Part shown: in pieces, positions 1-7,988 of the stretch
How positions within the stretch are numbered: the first letter of the stretch is position 1
How the letters are laid out: the number at the start of each line of letters is the position of its first letter
Source: VXNJ01 sp009840625
Lineage (GTDB): Bacteria > Chloroflexota > UBA11872 > VXNJ01
Direction: 5' to 3'
Assembly: GCA_965207915.1 (NCBI GenBank)
Contig: OZ242304.1
Location: 558,001 to 622,000 of the forward strand
Length of the DNA stretch: 64,000 nucleotides
Notes under the pieces: model-generated
Told to the model about the DNA's origin: nothing
Database searches by the model: none
The model's input: the letters and a program-made list of their open reading frames with translations, nothing else
Program-made: the position numbers and the translations under genes

Positions 1-2
1 CG

Positions 3-1181
3 ATAGAAACCGGGTCACTGCTCTCGCATCTTGTCTGCTGCGAATGCGGTCGCCAGGGCGAGGCCGACCGCGTGCAGACGGTCTGTCCGGACTGCGGCGG
101 ATCGTGGCTGGCCGAGTACGCTCTCGAAGATTCGGGGCTCGACCGCACCGAAATCTCGCGCCGCCCGCGCGGGATGTGGCGCTACCGCGAGGTCCTGCCG
201 GTCCGCCGAGAGGCCAACATCGTCGATCTCGGCGAGGGATCGACCCCCACCCTGCGGCTGCGGCGGATTGCAGGCGAACTGGGCCTCAAGGAACTCTGGC
301 TGAAGGACGAGGGGTCCAACCCCACCGGAACGTTCAAGGCCCGCGGAGCCGCCGCCGCCTACTCACGGGCCCGCGAACTTGGAATCGGCGACATCGCCAT
401 GGGGACTGCCGGCAACGCCGGCAGCGCCCTGGCCGCGTACGCAGCGCCGGCCGGGATAGCCGCCCACGTGGCGATGCCGCGCTTCACCCCCGACCCGATA
501 AAAGCCGAGTGCCGCGCCTACGGTGCCGAAGTGGTCGAGGTAGACGGCCCGATCTCAGTCGCCGGGAAGCTCATGTCCGAACGGGCCGCCGCCAACGGGT
601 GGTTCGAGGGATCGACCCTTAAGGAGCCCTACCGGATCGAGGGCAAGAAGACGATGGGGTACGAGTTGGCCGAATTCTTCGGCTGGCAGATGCCGGATGT
701 CGTCCTGTACCCGACCGGCGGCGGCGTGGGACTGATCGGAATTTGGAAGGCGGCCCTCGAAATGGCCCGCCTGGGTTGGCTAACGGGGCGAAAAATGCCG
801 CGCCTGGTGGCCGTTCAGGCAAGCGGCTGCGACCCGATCGTGACCGCCTACGAGGCCGGTCACAGCACCGCCCAGGCCCCCGAGTCCCCCTACACCCTGG
901 CGGCCGGCTTGCTGGTGCCGCTGCCCTACGGCCATCGCTTGGTGCTGCGGATCATCAAGGAGACCGGCGGGGTCGCGATTTCGGTCGAAGACTCGGAACT
1001 GGCCGGGGCCGTGCGGGAAATGGCCGAACGCGAAGGACTGCTGCTCTGCCCGGAGGCGGCGGCTTTGCTGCCGGCGCTCAAGTCCCTGCTCGACTCCGGC
1101 GCCATCGCCGCCGACGAGCGGGTCGTGCTGCTCTCCACCGGCAACGGGCTCAAGTACCCCCACGTCTTTAACGGCGCCTGA
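3..1181 (+). CDS. thrC: Threonine synthase (5' end cut by window edge)
   Basis: PLP enzyme that converts O-phosphohomoserine to threonine. The frame is open from base 3 and no start codon is seen, so the gene begins outside the window. The visible N-terminus carries two cysteine pairs (CCEC, then CPDC near base 80-110), a zinc-ribbon seen in many threonine synthases of this subtype. The PLP lysine lies in the motif PTGTFKARG near base 336, and the phosphate-binding glycine loop TGGGVGL lies near base 715. The length (over 390 residues visible) fits a complete enzyme. A GTG at base 72 is in frame, but starting there would delete half of the zinc ribbon. The next feature downstream is an insertion sequence. 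Confidence 0.88.
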   Translation: METGSLLSHLVCCECGRQGEADRVQTVCPDCGGSWLAEYALEDSGLDRTEISRRPRGMWRYREVLPVRREANIVDLGEGSTPTLRLRRIAGELGLKELWLKDEGSNPTGTFKARGAAAAYSRARELGIGDIAMGTAGNAGSALAAYAAPAGIAAHVAMPRFTPDPIKAECRAYGAEVVEVDGPISVAGKLMSERAAANGWFEGSTLKEPYRIEGKKTMGYELAEFFGWQMPDVVLYPTGGGVGLIGIWKAALEMARLGWLTGRKMPRLVAVQASGCDPIVTAYEAGHSTAQAPESPYTLAAGLLVPLPYGHRLVLRIIKETGGVAISVEDSELAGAVREMAEREGLLLCPEAAALLPALKSLLDSGAIAADERVVLLSTGNGLKYPHVFNGA

Positions 1182-1340
1182 TCGGCCGTTTACCCCGTAC
1201 CGGCGCGCGCGGCCGGTGAAGCGCCTGGGTGAATCGCGATCGCCGGGCCCGGGAGATCAGCGTATCCGACCGCGGGGTGCCACCCTGCCCACAGCGACCT
1301 AGCGTTGCCGCCGAGATACTGCGGCCGGATTCGGCCTAGG

Positions 1341-1367
1341 CTGTCCTGTTTCCGAGTACCTGCGACA
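1341..1367 (+). repeat. Left terminal inverted repeat of the IS481-type element
   Basis: Begins CTGTCCTGTTTCCGAG; the reverse complement of the right end begins CTGTCCAGCTTCAGAG. Both share GCGACA at positions 22-27 of the repeat. It is preceded directly by the putative target duplicate CCTAGG. Confidence 0.75.
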
Positions 1368-1432
1368 GGTGAACCCCTGAAATCGTAGGGGTCACTTAAG
1401 TCATCCTGCTGTGATACCAAACGCAGCAAAGG

Positions 1433-2425
1433 ATGCCCGCTGTGACCCCCGACGATGTTATTTATCGCTATCGCCTGCGCACATTGGCGCTGGCCGAGGA
1501 AATCGGCAGCGTCCGCGCCACCTGCCGGGCGATGGGCATCCACCACTCGACGTACTACCGCTGGAAGTCCCAGGCCGACCGCTACGGTCTTCACATCCTG
1601 CGCCCCCGCGAACGCCGCCGCCCGCAGATGCCGAACTCGATCTCGCCGCTTATCGAGCAGCGCATCCTGGCGTTCTCCATCGGCAACCCCGGACTGGGAC
1701 CGGCCCGGATCTCGGCCGAGCTTCAGCGCGCCAAGTGGGGCGGGATCAAAGTCTCCCCGTCGGGCATCTGGCGGGTGCTGCGGCGCCACGGGCTCAATAC
1801 CAGGTCCAAGCGCCTGGCCCTGGTGGCCGGTTATGCCGCTCCGCCCGGGCCGCAGCCCCGGGAACCCGAACCCGAGCGCCATCTGGAGGTTGATCGTCCC
1901 GGGGAGCTGGTGCAGATGGACTGCTTCCACATCGGAAGGCTCTCCGGCACCAGGGGGACCCTCTGGCAGTACACCGCCATCGACGTGGCCTCCTCCTTCG
2001 TCTGGGCCGAGCTGCATGCAACCCCGCGCAATCCCGCCGCCAGGTGGACTTCAAGGCTGGCCCGCCGGGTGGCCAGGGATCTGCGGTCAAGGGGCTGGCA
2101 GCTGGAGAAGGTCATGACCGACAACGGCTCCGAGTTCCGGGCAAGGCAGTTCGGGCGCATGGTTGCGGCCCTGGGCGCCCGCCAGAAGTTCATCCATGCC
2201 GGAAGGCCGCAGACGAACGGTTGTGTCGAAAGGGTCCAGGGCACCATCCTCGAAGAATGCTGGAAGCCGAGCTTTGCCCGCTACCTGGTGCCCAAGCAGA
2301 CCGGGCTCAGGCGCGAACTGAACCGGTACCTGCGCTACTACAACCGGGATAGGGCCCACACCGGCCGCTGGAACCGCGGAAGGACCCCCGAGGAGGTAAT
2401 CGGCAAGGGCAGAATCTACTCCTGA
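1433..2425 (+). CDS. IS481-type DDE transposase (integrase core)
   Basis: Catalyses cut-and-join of the surrounding element. An N-terminal helix-turn-helix region (about residues 15-50, with HHSTYYRWK) is followed by an integrase catalytic core. The DDE residues are visible as D163 (VQMDC), D230 (MTDNGSEF) and E266 (NGCVERVQG), giving the D-35-E spacing typical of IS3/IS481-type enzymes. It is a single frame without the programmed frameshift of IS3 elements, which favours IS481. The ATG at 1433 abuts the AAAGG sequence. A GTG at 1442, nine bases after that ribosome-binding-site-like sequence, is the better-spaced start. Confidence 0.88.
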   Translation: MPAVTPDDVIYRYRLRTLALAEEIGSVRATCRAMGIHHSTYYRWKSQADRYGLHILRPRERRRPQMPNSISPLIEQRILAFSIGNPGLGPARISAELQRAKWGGIKVSPSGIWRVLRRHGLNTRSKRLALVAGYAAPPGPQPREPEPERHLEVDRPGELVQMDCFHIGRLSGTRGTLWQYTAIDVASSFVWAELHATPRNPAARWTSRLARRVARDLRSRGWQLEKVMTDNGSEFRARQFGRMVAALGARQKFIHAGRPQTNGCVERVQGTILEECWKPSFARYLVPKQTGLRRELNRYLRYYNRDRAHTGRWNRGRTPEEVIGKGRIYS

Positions 2426-2439
2426 GAAACAGCCGTATG

Positions 2440-2466
2440 TGTCGCCACATCTCTGAAGCTGGACAG
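2440..2466 (-). repeat. Right terminal inverted repeat of the IS481-type element
   Basis: Ends in CTGAAGCTGGACAG, the partner of the left end at 1341-1367, and is followed at once by the second CCTAGG copy (2467-2472). Confidence 0.75.
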
Positions 2467-2656
2467 CCTAGGCGACTTGGCGCAATGATTTAAGGTTTGG
2501 TGAAATAAGTTGCCGGGCGGAATCGGCTGATTCCGGAAAAGGTCAGGCGCTTATTGCGGTCGCCGCATGCGCGATGCTAGAGCAGCTCAATGCGTGCGGT
2601 GCAGTTCCAATCCGGTACCCGACGGTTGCCGACCTGGATCCAGGGGAGTGTGATTT

Positions 2657-3391
2657 ATGAAGAGTGAAGGACGCGGACTGCCGGCGGCGGGCAAGGCCGC
2701 CGGCGTTTCGCTAATGGCGGCGGTGGCGGTCATGATCGTCGCGACCCTCGTGAGTCCTGGCGTATCCCTGATCGATCCGGTCGACCAGACCGATACCGCC
2801 AGCGCTCTAGCGTCCCTGGGGGAAAACCCGAACCTGGGTCACCTGACCACGCTGCTGGCAATGGTCTCGATGCTGCTCTATGCGCGCGGGTTTCTTGGCA
2901 TATATCGCTCTGTCAGCAATGAGTCGAGCCTCGCCGCGACCCTTTTGCGAACCGGCATCGGGGTCAGCTTGTTCGGGTGGGCAATATTTACGGCCGCCAT
3001 GGGCATGCGGCACATGGCGATCCACTTGACCCAACGCGCCGCCGAAGAGCCGGCAATGGCGGAGCAAATGCTCGCGGCGGCGGGCGGAGTTTTCATTGCC
3101 CTGACGGCCGTGCTGGTGGCGTTTCTGGCCATCTACCCGGTGGCGACCTTCCTCACCGGAATCGGCCTGGCTTTGCGATCGCGATCGATTGGCCTGCCGG
3201 CGATATTGGGCTGGGGACTGGCACTGGCCGGACTCCTGGCGATTGCCGTTTTCCATACGGCGCTGCACGTCCCCTCCTTTGACCCGGGGTTGATGCTGCA
3301 GACCAACAGTGCGGTGCTCTCCCTTGGAACGTTGCTGCTTTTCCTGCTGGGATTCGCGATGTTCAGGGATCCGGCGACAAAGACTGACTGA
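2657..3391 (+). CDS. Multi-pass membrane protein, DUF4386-like
   Basis: A 244-residue integral membrane protein with about six hydrophobic segments: near residues 17-38, 60-80, 95-115, 140-165, 178-200 and 218-236. Size and topology resemble the DUF4386 family, whose function is unknown. I recognise the family only by general pattern, so the assignment is tentative. The ATG is preceded by a clear ribosome-binding site (AGGGGAG, 8 bases upstream). The 180 bases before it lie just outside the IS481-type element and may hold its promoter. It appears to be a single-gene unit. Confidence 0.55.
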   Translation: MKSEGRGLPAAGKAAGVSLMAAVAVMIVATLVSPGVSLIDPVDQTDTASALASLGENPNLGHLTTLLAMVSMLLYARGFLGIYRSVSNESSLAATLLRTGIGVSLFGWAIFTAAMGMRHMAIHLTQRAAEEPAMAEQMLAAAGGVFIALTAVLVAFLAIYPVATFLTGIGLALRSRSIGLPAILGWGLALAGLLAIAVFHTALHVPSFDPGLMLQTNSAVLSLGTLLLFLLGFAMFRDPATKTD

Positions 3392-3491
3392 CCGCCAATA
3401 ATCCCGCCCGCGTCCGCGCACCTCGTCCGCCTCTGCGCCGGACGATTGTCTGGGTAGCACGATTCCTCGCCGACGCGGCCGTAGCAGCAAT

Positions 3492-3965
3492 ATCGACTCC
3501 GGCCCCCCGCAACGCCGGGCCAGCGTCGCCCGGAACCGTCGGGCCGGATACGACTACGAACTCGGCGAGCAGTTCGTGGCCGGGCTCGTTCTGGCCGGCA
3601 CCGAAATCAAATCGGTGCGCCAGGGTAACGTTTCGATCGCCAACGCCTACATCAGAGTCGACGTGCGTGAGGCGTGGATACACGGCATGCACATTGCCCG
3701 CTACCGGCCGGCCGCGGACCGCAACCACGATCCCGACCGCCCGCGCAAGTTGCTGCTCAATCGCCGCGAACTGTTACGTATCCAGGTCCGTACGCAGCAG
3801 CAGGGTTATACGGCAGTCCCGCTTGAACTGCTGATCCAGGGTAGATTTGCCAAGTTGCGCTTTGCCATCGCGCGCGGCCGGAAACGCTGGGACAAGCGTG
3901 AAGCAATCTCGCGACGCGAGAATGAAACCCGTTTAAGGCGGCTGCTCAAACACGGCCGGGCCTGA
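3492..3965 (+). CDS. smpB: SsrA-binding protein SmpB (start codon unclear)
   Basis: Binds tmRNA and delivers it to stalled ribosomes for trans-translation. The conserved SmpB core is visible: RAGYDYELGEQFVAGLVL, then TEIKSVRQGN, then HIARYRPA and a basic C-terminal tail (RKRWDKREAISRRE). The first conventional start in frame is GTG 3576, but that would remove the conserved N-terminal strand encoded from about 3531. The frame is open back to 3402 with no ATG, GTG or TTG. I placed the start at ATC 3492 because it gives a plausible short basic leader; ATT 3462 and CTG 3450 are alternatives. The tmRNA gene itself is not in the window. Confidence 0.82.
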   Translation: MDSGPPQRRASVARNRRAGYDYELGEQFVAGLVLAGTEIKSVRQGNVSIANAYIRVDVREAWIHGMHIARYRPAADRNHDPDRPRKLLLNRRELLRIQVRTQQQGYTAVPLELLIQGRFAKLRFAIARGRKRWDKREAISRRENETRLRRLLKHGRA

Positions 3966-4064
3966 GCCCGCCTGACACGTGTGAAGCGGCAGGCTTGCGA
4001 GAATTAATCAGGCGACCGCCATTCGCCCCCTGACCTAGTTTCAAGTCCCTTTCGATCTGCGCCC

Positions 4065-5984
4065 ATGTCAACCAAATCGACCGCGGTCGCCGAGAACACC
4101 GCTGTGCTCCCGACGGGACTGGTTCTATCGCCGGATCTGCGCAGCGTCCTGGAATCGGCGCCTTCCGTTGCCTGGATCGAGAGCGGCGATCAGCTGCGCG
4201 ACCTCTCCCTAGGCGGGGAGGGCGCGGACATTTTTGAAGTCGCCTACGACGTGCCCGGCAAGGGGCACGTGCCGGAGGCGACGGTAACCCGGACCCGCAA
4301 CGGGGTAGCAGTCAATTTCCACGACCCCTACATGCGCCGGCGCGATCCCGACAGCATGGTGATCGGTGACCGCTTGGGTTCAGACAAGGTCAACATTTCC
4401 GACCGGCTCGAATTGGGAATGGACGAGCTGCGCGAGGCGGTGTTCGGCTGGCTCGCCGACCAGGACCTGCTGGTCCTGGCGATCCAGGCCGGAGGTGAGC
4501 GGCTCGGATATCCGGCTCTGCTGGTGGCTCCGCGCAACGCCGCCTTTTTCGCGGCCGGACTGGCCGAGCTGCAGCAGATGGTGCCCATATCGGAGCTGGG
4601 CGAAGAGTTTGAGCCGCGGGCCGTGATCTACCTGGCTCCGCCGTTCCGCCACCTGCACTGTGATGGCCGCCAGGTGGTGGTTCACTGCCGCAGCGAGGCG
4701 ATGCACGAGATCTTCTCCCTGAACCTCTACCTGGGCCCGAGCGCCAAGAAGGGGATTTACGGAGTCCTGCTGTCGATCGGCGAGGCCGAAAAATGGGTGA
4801 CCGCGCACTGTTCGGTGGTGCAGGCGATCACGCCCTACGACAACATCGTCACGATCATGCACGAGGGACCTTCCGGGTGCGGGAAATCGGAAATGCTCGA
4901 ATACCCGCACGTGGAAACCGACGGCCGGCTAATGCTGGGGCACAACCAAATCTCCGGCGAAATGCGTCATCTTTCGATCAACCAGTTCTGCCAGCTGCAG
5001 CCGGTCACCGACGACATGGCGCTCTGCCATCCATCAATCCAGGACCAATCCGGGCGCCTTACCGTCACCGACGCCGAGGCGGCCTGGTTCGTTCGCGTGG
5101 ACCACATTCACGCCTACGGCGTTGATCCGTACCTGGAGCGCTTGTGCACGACGCCACCGCGCCCGATCCTGTTCCTGAACATCCACGCGGTTCCCAACGC
5201 CACCGCGCTTATCTGGGAGCCGGTCGAGGACGCGCCCGGCCAGCCCTGCCCGAATCCGAGAGTGATCCTGCCGCGGGAAATCGTTCCGCAAGTCGTCAAC
5301 GATCCGGTAAGCGTTGACGTTCGCAATTTCGGCCTGCGTCAACCGCCCTGCACCAGCAATGCTCCGACCTACGGGATCGTCGGCATGCTGCATTTCCTCC
5401 CACCCGCGTTGGCATGGCTCTGGCGTCTCGTGGCCCCGCGCGGTTATCTGAACCCCAGCATCGTCGGCGGGTCGGGTCTCGAATCCGAAGGGGTGGGTTC
5501 GTACTGGCCGTTCGCAACCGGTCGCCGGGTCGACCAGGCCAACCTCCTGCTGGACCAGATGGTGTCAGCTCCCAACACCCGCTACACGCTCACGCCCAAT
5601 CAAAACATCGGCGCCTGGCGGGTTGGTTTCATGCCGCAGTGGATGGTTCGGGAGTACCTCGCGCGGCGCGGCGGCGCCCATTTCCGGCAGGACCAGATCT
5701 CGCCGGCCCGCTGCTCGCTGCTCGGCTACGCGATGGATCAAATGCGGATCGAGGGCCAGTTGATCGACCGCTGGTTCACCCAGGTGGACACCCAGCCGGA
5801 AGTCGGCGAGGAGGCCTACATGATCGGCGCCGGTCGCCTGACCGAGTTCTTCAAGGCGACGCTGCGCTCAGATTTCAGCCATCCCGAGCTTGCTTCCCTG
5901 GGCCGAGAGATCATCGAATGCGCCCTCGACGACGGCGGCGTTGCCGATTATGAAAAGTTGATGCCGGCAGGCGGCCCAGCCTAG
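4065..5984 (+). CDS. DUF4914-like protein with PEPCK/HPr-kinase-type P-loop
   Basis: A 639-residue soluble protein. A Walker A motif, GPSGCGKS, lies at residues 268-275, where PEP carboxykinase and HPr kinase-type enzymes bind nucleotide. Length and sequence style match the uncharacterised DUF4914 family, assigned from memory and not checked by a search. The N-terminal 250 residues have no motif I can name. The C-terminal third contains VGGSGLESEGVGSYWPFATG, which could form part of the active site. The start ATG at 4065 is the first in frame after an intergenic gap. A MetF-like gene follows 57 bases downstream in the same direction, so the two may be co-transcribed. The reaction catalysed is unknown. 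Confidence 0.6.
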   Translation: MSTKSTAVAENTAVLPTGLVLSPDLRSVLESAPSVAWIESGDQLRDLSLGGEGADIFEVAYDVPGKGHVPEATVTRTRNGVAVNFHDPYMRRRDPDSMVIGDRLGSDKVNISDRLELGMDELREAVFGWLADQDLLVLAIQAGGERLGYPALLVAPRNAAFFAAGLAELQQMVPISELGEEFEPRAVIYLAPPFRHLHCDGRQVVVHCRSEAMHEIFSLNLYLGPSAKKGIYGVLLSIGEAEKWVTAHCSVVQAITPYDNIVTIMHEGPSGCGKSEMLEYPHVETDGRLMLGHNQISGEMRHLSINQFCQLQPVTDDMALCHPSIQDQSGRLTVTDAEAAWFVRVDHIHAYGVDPYLERLCTTPPRPILFLNIHAVPNATALIWEPVEDAPGQPCPNPRVILPREIVPQVVNDPVSVDVRNFGLRQPPCTSNAPTYGIVGMLHFLPPALAWLWRLVAPRGYLNPSIVGGSGLESEGVGSYWPFATGRRVDQANLLLDQMVSAPNTRYTLTPNQNIGAWRVGFMPQWMVREYLARRGGAHFRQDQISPARCSLLGYAMDQMRIEGQLIDRWFTQVDTQPEVGEEAYMIGAGRLTEFFKATLRSDFSHPELASLGREIIECALDDGGVADYEKLMPAGGPA

Positions 5985-6041
5985 TCCCGCCGCGGTTCGG
6001 GGATCCCAGACGGGCGAGCTCTCATCAGAACCATTTCCAGC

Positions 6042-6935
6042 TTGATTAGTGACCGGCAGCTGCCGGTCATCTACGAATCCCTGCCCCCGGCGCTGGGCGG
6101 AATGGGCGATACGGTCCACGCGGCCAAGGCGCTGGCGCGGACCCTGACCGGTTTCGGCGACATCGTCGACGCAGTGCTGGTGCCACAGGTCGAAGACGAA
6201 TCGGGCGGCGGCCTGGAGGTTGAGCGTTATGTAAAGGACGACGCGATTACGTTCGTGGCCCGCTACCTTGCGGCGGCGCAGGCGCCGGCACCACGGACTG
6301 CGATAGTTGCCCAGCCGCTGACCCACCTGGGGGATGCGGCGATCGAATCGCTACTGGACAGGGTCGCCGGGGCCGGAATCGGCGCGCTGGCGGTGGTGGG
6401 CCCGTCGAGCCGCGACCAGGCCAGCGTCAATCCGACCTCGACCGTCGCGGCGATCGCCCGCTGCGCCGCCGATCCCAGGATTCGGACCGGGGCAATTGCG
6501 ATCCATGCCCGCAATGCCGAACCCGCCCGGATGCTGGCCAAGGCCGGGGCCGGGGCCGAGTTCTTTCTCTCGCAGATCTACTACGACGCCGAAAGCATGG
6601 CGGCCACTATCGCGGCCTACGGTCGAACCTGCCGTGAGGCCGACGTCAAACCGGCACGATTGTTCCTGAGCCTGGTTCCGGTCATATCGCCGCCCACCGC
6701 GCGCCTGATGGCTCGGGTAATTAACCCCGGGCGGCGCCTCCCCGAGCCGGCGGCCGCAATTCCCTCGGCCGCGGTCGGGCCGGGAACGGTCGACTACCTG
6801 CAAGACCTCTTGGCGGCCTCGCTCGAAGCGGGTTCCGCGGCCGGGGTGCCGCTGGGCGTTTCGATCGGACACGTGACCGAACGGAACGTCCGGCTATCGT
6901 TGGAGCTGCTATCCGTGGTGGGGCAATTCAAGTAG
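6042..6935 (+). CDS. Methylenetetrahydrofolate reductase-like TIM-barrel protein
   Basis: About 297 residues resembling the MetF/MTHFR barrel. The central segment AGAGAEFFLSQIYYD matches the conserved 'AGADFFITQ..FD' strand of MTHFR, and the preceding GALAVVGPSS aligns with its 'LALTGDP' region. The start is uncertain: TTG 6042 is the first conventional codon in frame, without a good ribosome-binding site. The usual N-terminal catalytic glutamate region of MetF is not obvious, so this may be a paralogue acting on another one-carbon or corrinoid-related substrate. It lies directly after the DUF4914-like gene and is convergent with otsB. Confidence 0.5.
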   Translation: MISDRQLPVIYESLPPALGGMGDTVHAAKALARTLTGFGDIVDAVLVPQVEDESGGGLEVERYVKDDAITFVARYLAAAQAPAPRTAIVAQPLTHLGDAAIESLLDRVAGAGIGALAVVGPSSRDQASVNPTSTVAAIARCAADPRIRTGAIAIHARNAEPARMLAKAGAGAEFFLSQIYYDAESMAATIAAYGRTCREADVKPARLFLSLVPVISPPTARLMARVINPGRRLPEPAAAIPSAAVGPGTVDYLQDLLAASLEAGSAAGVPLGVSIGHVTERNVRLSLELLSVVGQFK

Positions 6936-6962
6936 GACGTGCCGGCCAGGTGGAGCGGGCGA

Positions 6963-7772
6963 TTAACGCGATTGCCCACGGGCGAGCAGCGTCAGGGCGG
7001 CCGCCACTTCATTGACACCGCTGAGCCGGTAACCGGCCGCAGTCGGACGCGTCCGCCGCGCCACCAGAACGCCGATTCCAAGGGGATCGACTGCCGCAAA
7101 AGCCCCTTCGTCACTCACGTCGTCACCGAAGTAAACCGGGATGCGCGGGGCGTTGCCGCCGGGGTCCAAACGGTCCAGATACCACTGCACCGCGCCGCCC
7201 TTGCCGGGCGCCGCCGCCGGCACGAACTCGAACACCTTGCGGCCGGCCATCATGCTCAGCTCTGGGAACTCCCCGGCCAGGATCTGAATGCGCCGCCGCA
7301 GATCCGGCAACTTGCCCTGATCGCGCAGGTTGCGGTAGTGCAGCACCAGCGCCTGCGGTTTTTCTTCAATCCAAGAGCCGGCGAACTCCCGCGCAACGGC
7401 GGCTATGCGGCCGCGCAACTGCCCCAGCTCGGGAACGCTTTCGCCAAAGGGATTGATGGTCTGGCCGCCGGGGAACCGGGCTTCCTGCCCGTGGCTGCCG
7501 AAAAACGTTGCACGCGGGATCGCAATCAGGGTCTGCAAATCATCGAGCCCACGCCCGCTGACTATGGCGATCGGGGTATCGGCCGACATACGATTCAGGG
7601 CCGTGAGCGCGGCCGGTTCCGGCCTGGCGTCGCCGGGGCGATCGCAGATCCGGGCCAGGGTGCCGTCGAAGTCAAGCAGCAGCGCGAGCGGTTCGCGCGC
7701 CGCCAGCAGGGACCGAACCAACGCCCCCAGTCCGGGCAATCCCGAACCGGTTTTTGAGGTTTCTTGCGGCAA
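6963..7772 (-). CDS. otsB: Trehalose-6-phosphate phosphatase
   Basis: HAD-superfamily phosphatase that converts trehalose 6-phosphate to trehalose. The nucleophile motif is LLLDFDGTLA near the N-terminus; motif II is IVSGR, and the C-terminal acidic motif is YFGDDVSDEGAF. The sequence is typical of OtsB and the length of about 269 residues fits the family. I chose TTG 7772 because AAGGGG precedes it by nine bases; an in-frame TTG at 7910 would add 46 residues that look non-conserved. No trehalose-6-phosphate synthase is nearby. It is convergent with the MetF-like gene and divergent from the liv operon. Confidence 0.85.
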   Translation of the reverse strand: MPQETSKTGSGLPGLGALVRSLLAAREPLALLLDFDGTLARICDRPGDARPEPAALTALNRMSADTPIAIVSGRGLDDLQTLIAIPRATFFGSHGQEARFPGGQTINPFGESVPELGQLRGRIAAVAREFAGSWIEEKPQALVLHYRNLRDQGKLPDLRRRIQILAGEFPELSMMAGRKVFEFVPAAAPGKGGAVQWYLDRLDPGGNAPRIPVYFGDDVSDEGAFAAVDPLGIGVLVARRTRPTAAGYRLSGVNEVAAALTLLARGQSR

Positions 7773-7988
7773 CCGTATTCGCCCCTTCAAGTGCTCCGCA
7801 GTGTATGCGAGCGGATTATGCGGACAGTCCGCCGGGGTCAATCCCGACGAACCACCCCTGCCGATTGCAACCCGCGGCCCCGGTTGCACCGCACGCGGAA
7901 ATCGGGCCAATTGGTCAAATAAGGAATAATCAGGTCAATTGCCGCAGATGACATTTGGCGAGAGTTGCAATTGGGCAGCGGGGAAACG

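Larger units (their letters stand above)
1341..2466 (+). mobile_element. IS481-type insertion sequence, apparently intact
   Basis: A 1,126-bp element bounded by imperfect 27-bp inverted repeats (1341-1367 and 2440-2466). The outer 16 positions match at 13 sites and a further block GCGACA matches inside. The element is flanked on both sides by CCTAGG (1335-1340 and 2467-2472). IS481 is known to duplicate a 6-bp target of the form NCTAGN, so CCTAGG fits a target duplication. The palindrome is self-complementary, so it cannot be formally separated from the inverted repeat. One transposase gene fills the interior. Both ends and the DDE motif are preserved, so the copy looks recent and possibly active. 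Confidence 0.8.
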
